Position numbers and translations under genes: made by a program. The notes under the pieces were generated by a model, which saw only the letters and a list, made by a program, of their open reading frames with translations, searched no databases and had not been told where the DNA came from. A stretch of 64,000 bases of DNA from contig NZ_CP082161.1 in assembly GCF_023101665.1 (NCBI RefSeq), forward strand, positions 7,670,501 through 7,734,500, written 5' to 3'. Shown one piece after another: positions 63,293-64,000 of the stretch; position 1 is the stretch's first letter, and the number at the start of each line of letters is the position of its first letter. Origin of the DNA: Bradyrhizobium sp. 195 (lineage in GTDB: Bacteria; Pseudomonadota; Alphaproteobacteria; Rhizobiales; Xanthobacteraceae).

Positions 63293-64000
63293 GTGACTAG
63301 CCTGGCTGTTTGGTTGATGGAGATCGATGACACGCAGCTCGAGGAGTTCATCGAACTGTGGGTGGAGCGTCGCTCTCAGCAATATGATCGGGTCGAAAGA
63401 ATAGGCGCGGCGAATGACAAGGGCCGCGACCTGATCGGCTTTTTGACCCGCGCCCGGCATGAAGGGGCTTGGCATCTCTTTCAATGCAAGCGGAAGACGC
63501 GAGGCGGCAAGCTTGGCAAGTCCGAGGGGCTTGCCGAACTCGGCAAGGTGTTTTTCCATCATTGTCGAGGCGTCTACAAAAGCCTGCCCGAAAAATATGT
63601 GTTCGTCGCGCCGCGCGGCATCGTCGGCTCGTTGATGGACTTGATCAATAACCCCTCGACGCTGAAAGCCGCGTTGATCGATGGGTGGGACGAGCACTGC
63701 TCCGGGAGCATAACCCGGCGAGAAACGGTGGCGTTGACACCAGAGATTAAGGCAGCGATCGACGGCTTCGATTTCTCACGCGTCGAGCATCTGACGGCAC
63801 CGATGCTCGTAAAGGACCAGGCCGCGGGGCCAGCTTTGTCCAAGGTGCTTGGGTTGATACCAGATGAGGCACCCGCGGGCGAAGCGCCGCAGGCCATTCA
63901 GCCGGAGGAGGCGCAGTACGTCGAGCAGCTCCGTCACGTCTATGGAGAGGCCAGCGGCAGCACCTTCATGTCGGCCGACGACGTCCTTGCGCATGCGGAT
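63293..64000 (+). CDS. Restriction-endonuclease-like protein, probable ABC-three-component (ABC-3C) effector (C-terminus beyond window)
   Basis: 236 codons open to the right edge. GTG at 63293 has GGAGGT eleven bases upstream; an ATG at 63317 (MEIDDTQLEEFIELWVERRS) is a possible alternative. An N-terminal PD-(D/E)xK nuclease fold of the Mrr type is visible: NDKGRDLIGFLTRA with the acidic residue, then WHLFQCKRKT with the QxK motif. LAELGKVFFHHCRG, YVFVAPRGIVGSLMDLI, LTPEIKAAIDGFDFSRVEHL and AEEAQ-like tail blocks resemble ABC-3C proteins, which pair an effector with an ABC ATPase and a middle component in phage defence. Partners would lie outside the window. Confidence 0.65.
   Translation, partial: MTSLAVWLMEIDDTQLEEFIELWVERRSQQYDRVERIGAANDKGRDLIGFLTRARHEGAWHLFQCKRKTRGGKLGKSEGLAELGKVFFHHCRGVYKSLPEKYVFVAPRGIVGSLMDLINNPSTLKAALIDGWDEHCSGSITRRETVALTPEIKAAIDGFDFSRVEHLTAPMLVKDQAAGPALSKVLGLIPDEAPAGEAPQAIQPEEAQYVEQLRHVYGEASGSTFMSADDVLAHAD

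Noticed and set aside
1..64000. nod, nif, fix or type III secretion genes
   Set aside because: Looked for because of the symbiosis-island-like backbone; none recognised in this window.

Overview
The window looks like alphaproteobacterial, Bradyrhizobium-type accessory DNA. It is GC-rich and carries rhizobial integrative-conjugative-element (ICE) gene families: TraG, a DUF3363 relaxase, TraF, RepA/ParA, DUF736, DUF2840, DUF932, and DUF6499/DUF2285 regulators of the FseA/QseM type known from Mesorhizobium symbiosis islands. No nod, nif or fix genes are visible. The assignment rests on reading translated sequence; no database search was run.

Region 1 (1-21140) is ICE module 1, mostly on the minus strand. 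It contains a TraG coupling protein that runs off the left edge, a relaxase with a candidate oriT repeat cluster upstream, an IS110 insertion, a lytic transglycosylase, and then a tightly coupled operon. That operon starts with an excisionase-like gene (9904-10155), followed by repA, parA, an RHH gene, DUF2840, traF and DUF736. Upstream of it lies a regulatory block: a split fseA-like gene (DUF6499 + DUF2285), a qseM-like antiactivator and a divergent qseC-like repressor with two palindromes. This block is damaged. Three IS elements stacked on CTAG tetranucleotides split the fseA-like gene, the qseM-like gene has a 1-nt deletion, and an IS21 element has replaced the middle of a second DUF736 gene.

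Region 2 (21140-38570) mixes probable chromosomal genes with IS debris. The genes are a paired M16 peptidase operon, a tRNA with a CAU anticodon, a large outer-membrane beta-barrel protein with a divergent IclR regulator, and a frameshifted MFS transporter. The debris includes IS66 remnants, a complete ISL3 with target duplication, and a second ISL3 whose terminal repeat is interrupted by an IS110/IS1111 element.

Region 3 (38570-46290) is ICE module 2, a second copy of the replication, excision and regulation block. About 4.07 kb (38570-42643) is almost identical to 6201-10274, with one difference noticed; the flanking homologous DNA is clearly diverged. Here the qseM-, fseA- and qseC-like genes are intact, but the conjugation genes are cut off: the transglycosylase is truncated against a group II intron reverse-transcriptase fragment. 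Module 2 could therefore supply regulators in trans to module 1 (inference).

Region 4 (46290-57480) holds small genes (an IHF/HU-like protein and a PilZ protein) and a three-level nest. An IS110 transposase is split by an IS21 (6-bp target duplication), whose istB is split exactly at the Walker A codons by a ~2.6-kb element encoding a 689-aa large serine recombinase. A paralogue of the beta-barrel protein follows.

Region 5 (57460-64000) is a decayed ICE maintenance region. It has a ParB-like gene with frameshifts, an ORF that reads as a ParB / strawberry-notch helicase / DUF2493 chimera, a DUF932 gene with a premature amber codon and a small HTH protein. At the right edge is the start of a restriction-endonuclease-like protein resembling effectors of ABC-three-component defence systems.
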